Origin: Nocardia brasiliensis NBRC 14402
GTDB taxonomy: Bacteria > Actinomycetota > Actinomycetes > Mycobacteriales > Mycobacteriaceae
Direction of reading: 5' to 3'
Length of the DNA stretch: 64,000 bases
NCBI RefSeq assembly: GCF_000308475.2
Contig: NZ_BAFT02000070.1
Coordinates: forward strand, 52,368 to 116,367
Of this stretch, positions 60,915-64,000 are shown in pieces. Under the pieces are notes generated by a model, which saw only the letters and a program-made list of their open reading frames with translations, was not told the DNA's origin and did not search any database. The position numbers and the translations under genes were made by a program. Each line of letters begins with the position of its first letter. Within the stretch, counting starts at the first letter, position 1.

Positions 60915-61025
60915 ACTGCACTCCGTCCGGTAGGGGCGGCGGGGTCGTGCGGGACAATCCTACTTGGAGCCTGGGACTTTCTGCTCCCCGCCGAGTATGG
61001 CGTCGGCCATCCGGCGCTGGTCAGG

Positions 61026-62318
61026 CTATATATCCGCTAACGCCGCGTCGGTCGTCGATCCGCTCGCCCGCGGCCGCCCGCGGGGCCGCAGTCGGTACAG
61101 CACAGCGAGTCCGACCGCGCTGCCGAGTGCGATCGCCAGGGCGGCGCGGCCCGGCGTGCTGTTGTAGTCGGACGCGTCGGGTGTATGCCAGGCCTTCTCG
61201 GTATCCGGCAGGGCGGTCACCACCGAAGGCAGATAGAGGGCCGAGAGCGCCAGCACGCCGCCCGGCGCGTAGCGCGGTCGCGCGGTGGCGCAGCAGTAGC
61301 CTGCGGTGAGCGCGAGGACCGCGCTGCTCGCGGTGAACAGCAGCCAGTTCGCGTCCGGCGGGGTCAGCACGGCGAAGCCGGCGATCCCGGCGATCAGCGT
61401 GACGGCCAGTGTCATCGACGGCATCCGGACGCCCGCGAGGATGCCGATGGCGGTGAGCGCGACCATGCCCCACACGCTCCAGCCCGGCCGGGGCACGTAG
61501 CCGAACGCGTCCGCGGCCGCGGTCAACGCGACCGCGAGATAGACGGCCGCGCCGTCGCGACCGGGCAGCAGCATCGCCGCCACGGTGGCCGCGGCGACCG
61601 TGGCCGCGGCGGCCAGCCCGATGTCGACCGCGTGATCGATGGCGGGCGCGTTGCCGAACTGCTTGGTCAGCCATTCGGTGACGGCCAGGATCACCAGCGC
61701 GAGCACCATCGCCGCGAGGATCGGCGTGATCGGCAGTTCGATCGCCATCCGCGGTGGCTGGTCGACGGTGGCCGACCAGTTGCGCATGGTGCTGAAGACG
61801 AGTAGCACCAGCATCAGTGCGATCAGCCAGCGCGGCGGGGTTTCCAGCACAGCGTAGGGATCGAGGTCGATGTGCAGCAGGTCCGAGAGATCGCTGAACA
61901 CGAAGAAGCCGGCGCCGCCGAGCGCCAAACCCGCCGCGGGCAGCGCCCGGGGCAGCACCGCGGCACCGAGCGCGCCGAGCACGACCCCGGCGCACACCGA
62001 GTCGATGTAGTTCTGCGTGGTGAGCATGTCGGCGGAGGAAACCTCTTCCCCCGCAATGTGGTTGACCAGCTGCGCGATCGCGCCGAGCAGGGCGGTGAGC
62101 CATGCGGTGGCGGGGCGGGCGGCGGTGCACACGATCACCGCGACGGCGACCGCGACGATCACGCCGATGGCGGCGCCACGCGGCACGCTGCTGATCAGGT
62201 TGGTGATCCGGTAGGGCGTGCTGTCCCGGACCGTGCTGAAGGTGACCGGCAGGAACAGCGTCACACCCGCGACCGCGGCTCCGAAGAAGACCGTGACCGC
62301 GTCGAACGCATCACCCAT
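61026..62318 (-). CDS. Polytopic membrane protein of unknown function
   Basis: 430 residues from ATG 62318 (a longer start at GTG 62375 has poor coding character). About twelve hydrophobic segments, beginning with VTVFFGAAVAGVTLFLPVTF, continuing with AAIGVIVAVAVAVIVCTAAR, MLVLLVFSTMRNWSA and AMVLALVILAVTEWL, and ending with ALAIALGSAVGLAVLYRLRP. The loop HIDLDPYAVLETPPRW is the longest soluble part. No transporter signature is recognised. It lies about 110 bp upstream of the mnhA start on the same strand, so it might be cotranscribed with the antiporter genes. Confidence 0.7.
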   Translation of the reverse strand: MGDAFDAVTVFFGAAVAGVTLFLPVTFSTVRDSTPYRITNLISSVPRGAAIGVIVAVAVAVIVCTAARPATAWLTALLGAIAQLVNHIAGEEVSSADMLTTQNYIDSVCAGVVLGALGAAVLPRALPAAGLALGGAGFFVFSDLSDLLHIDLDPYAVLETPPRWLIALMLVLLVFSTMRNWSATVDQPPRMAIELPITPILAAMVLALVILAVTEWLTKQFGNAPAIDHAVDIGLAAAATVAAATVAAMLLPGRDGAAVYLAVALTAAADAFGYVPRPGWSVWGMVALTAIGILAGVRMPSMTLAVTLIAGIAGFAVLTPPDANWLLFTASSAVLALTAGYCCATARPRYAPGGVLALSALYLPSVVTALPDTEKAWHTPDASDYNSTPGRAALAIALGSAVGLAVLYRLRPRGRPRASGSTTDAALADI

Positions 62319-62451
62319 CCGCCGCACGTGCCGAACATACCTGCGCGCACCGGGCCGACCTGTGATTGCCGTCACTTTGCCGGGGTATGTCGAGCGGAAA
62401 ACAACGGCAGAAAGACCCCGTTTACGGCGCGTTTGCCACTATCGCCGATCG

Positions 62452-64000
62452 CTACAGGTAGCGCCCCTCGCTGCTGGTCGGCTGGCCTCTGTTCTCCGCG
62501 TACCGGCGCAGCGATTCGACCTGGAGCGGGTCCAGCGACGGCCGGACCACGGTCCGTGCCGCGGCCACGTCGGCGGCGGTGACGTCGGCGGCCTCGACAT
62601 CGCGGCGCATCGCCGCCAGCGCTGCCTCGCGCAGCAGCGCGGCGCAGTCGGCCGCGGAGAACCCGTCGAGGGTGCGGGCCAGCGTGGGCAGATCGACGTC
62701 ACCGGCGAGCGGTACGGAGCGACCCGCCGTCCGCAGGATCGCCAGCCGGGCCGCGCTGTCCGGCGGCGGCACGAAGACCAGCCGCTCCAGCCGACCCGGT
62801 CGCAGCAGCGCCGGATCGATCAGCTCGGGCCGGTTCGTCGCGCCGAGCACCACGACATCGCGCAGCGGTTCCACCCCGTCCAGCTCGGTGAGCAGCGCGG
62901 CCACCACCCGATCGCCCACCCCGGAATCGCTGCTCTGCCCGCGGCGCGGGGCCAGCGCGTCGACCTCGTCGAGGAAGATCAGCGACGGTGCGGAATCGCG
63001 GGCGCGCTGGAACAATTCGCGCACCGCGCGCTCGGACGAACCGACCCACTTGTCCATCAGTTCGGCGCCCTTGACGGTGTGCACGCTGAGCTGACCGGTG
63101 CTCGCCAGCGCGCGCACCAGGAAGGTCTTGCCGCAGCCGGGTGGGCCGTAGAGCAGCACGCCGCGCGGCGGGTCGATGCCGAGGCGCGCGAACGAATCCG
63201 GATGCCGCAGTGGCCACAACACGGTTTCGGTCAGCGCCTGCTTGGTCTCGACCATGTCGCCGACCTCGTCCAGGGTGAGGCTGCCGATGGCGGGTTCGTC
63301 CAGGCCGGAACGGGACAGCGGACGGATCACGGTCAGCGCGTCGAGCAGATCCGGTTGGGTCAGTTGCGGATCGGTGTGTTCCTTGCTCGCCCGCGACGCC
63401 GCGCGCAACGCCGCCTCCCGGCACAGGGCGGCCAGATCGGAGACCACGAAACCCGGTGTGCGCGCGGCGATGTCGTCGAGGCGCAGCTCTGCGACGGGTA
63501 CCTGGCGCAGCAGCTGCTCCAGCAGCGACTTGCGCACCGCGGCGGTGGGCAGCGCCAACGCGAGTTCGCGGTCGCAGAGATCGGGCGCGCGCAGCCGGGC
63601 ATCGACATCGGCGGGATGGGCGGTGGTGGCCAGGAAGGCGACGCACGGTTCGGCGACCGCGGCCCGCAGCTGATCCAGGATGAGCGTGGCGACCGGCTCG
63701 GCCTGCGCGGGCAGCAGCGCGTCGATATCGGTGATGAGCAGGATCCCGCCCTGTCCCGAACACGCGTCGGCGACCGCCTCGGCGACCTCGCGTAACCGGG
63801 TGCCGCTCTCGGCCGCGCCGATGGTCGGTCCGTCGAGTTCGACGATGCGCCGCGGCGCGGTGACCGCGCGCGCCAGCGTCGCCTTGCCGACGCCGGCCGG
63901 ACCGGTGATCAGGACGCCGAGATGTGGTGTGGCGCCGAGGGTTTTGAGCAGCTCCGGTTCGTCGAGGGCCAGGCTCAGCCACTCCGTGAGTTTGGTCGCC
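62452..64000 (-). CDS. Tandem AAA+ ATPase (CDC48/Rv0435c-like), 5' end missing
   Basis: The last 515 residues are visible; the start is beyond the window. The first AAA module has a Walker A-like GPAGVGKATL in which the final Ser/Thr is Ala, and a Walker B-like ILLITDIDAL where the Glu of hhhhDE is Ile, so it is probably not an active ATPase. The second module is canonical: GPPGCGKTFL, LIFLDEVDAL and the SRH region ATNRPELIDPALLRPGRLE. Similar to the mycobacterial Rv0435c family of CDC48-like unfoldases, whose client is not established. It stands 133 bp upstream of the membrane protein gene on the same strand. Confidence 0.87.
   Translation of the reverse strand, partial: ATKLTEWLSLALDEPELLKTLGATPHLGVLITGPAGVGKATLARAVTAPRRIVELDGPTIGAAESGTRLREVAEAVADACSGQGGILLITDIDALLPAQAEPVATLILDQLRAAVAEPCVAFLATTAHPADVDARLRAPDLCDRELALALPTAAVRKSLLEQLLRQVPVAELRLDDIAARTPGFVVSDLAALCREAALRAASRASKEHTDPQLTQPDLLDALTVIRPLSRSGLDEPAIGSLTLDEVGDMVETKQALTETVLWPLRHPDSFARLGIDPPRGVLLYGPPGCGKTFLVRALASTGQLSVHTVKGAELMDKWVGSSERAVRELFQRARDSAPSLIFLDEVDALAPRRGQSSDSGVGDRVVAALLTELDGVEPLRDVVVLGATNRPELIDPALLRPGRLERLVFVPPPDSAARLAILRTAGRSVPLAGDVDLPTLARTLDGFSAADCAALLREAALAAMRRDVEAADVTAADVAAARTVVRPSLDPLQVESLRRYAENRGQPTSSEGRYL

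Noticed and set aside
58389..61040. An 883-codon open frame on the + strand across mnhA
   Set aside because: It is antisense to an unmistakable antiporter gene, is made of Gln/His/Arg/Asp-rich low-complexity sequence, and results from the high-GC third positions of the real gene.

Overview
High-GC actinobacterial chromosome, most likely Nocardia or a close member of the Mycobacteriales. The grounds are the very high GC at third codon positions, the frequent GTG/TTG starts, the apparently leaderless regulator genes, and a block at 47.2-52.8 kb that keeps the M. tuberculosis Rv0427c-Rv0433 gene order (xthA, GNAT, def, DUF3263, VirR-like, sodC, glutamate-cysteine-ligase-like). No tRNA, rRNA, CRISPR array, intact transposon or prophage was seen.

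Layout. 0-5 kb: phosphotransferase tail, NmrA-type reductase, and a coupled GT2/GtrA plus GT39 envelope glycosylation pair. 5-9 kb: DHA2-type exporter divergent from a double Lrp/AsnC regulator, and a TetR gene. 8.8-11 kb: thiD and a CobW-family metallochaperone behind a Zur-type box. 11-18 kb: small regulator/enzyme pairs (epoxide hydrolase with TetR, KasA-like ketosynthase plus thioesterase with TetR, VOC protein with MarR), several with visible palindromic operators. 18-25 kb: ankyrin-repeat protein, remnant of a serine recombinase, FAD monooxygenase, an alpha/beta hydrolase behind a possible peptide-coding attenuator, and a DoxX/HxlR/DoxX-like group. 25.3-32.8 kb: six-gene catabolic operon (exporter, carotenoid-cleavage-type oxygenase, SRPBCC, extradiol dioxygenase, FAH-family hydrolase, amidohydrolase) divergent from a GntR regulator. 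34.7-35.7 kb: gene of unknown function behind a perfect LexA (SOS) box. 35.7-37.5 kb: thiC with a TPP riboswitch. 37.6-46.3 kb: secreted lipase, TetR regulators, homogentisate pathway genes hmgA-fahA, large acyl-CoA dehydrogenase and an MpaB-type oxygenase. 46.4-54.8 kb: Uma2-type protein, the conserved Mycobacteriales block, a PAP2-type membrane protein and a yefM-yoeB toxin-antitoxin pair. 54.8-64 kb: complete mnh/mrp cation-proton antiporter operon with fused A and B subunits, a polytopic membrane protein and a tandem AAA+ ATPase cut by the window end.

The points most worth following are the LexA box before a gene of unknown function, the leader peptide with two competing hairpins before the alpha/beta hydrolase, the carotenoid-oxygenase/ring-cleavage operon, and the recurrent pattern of regulators that appear leaderless, with operators lying over their own -10 elements.
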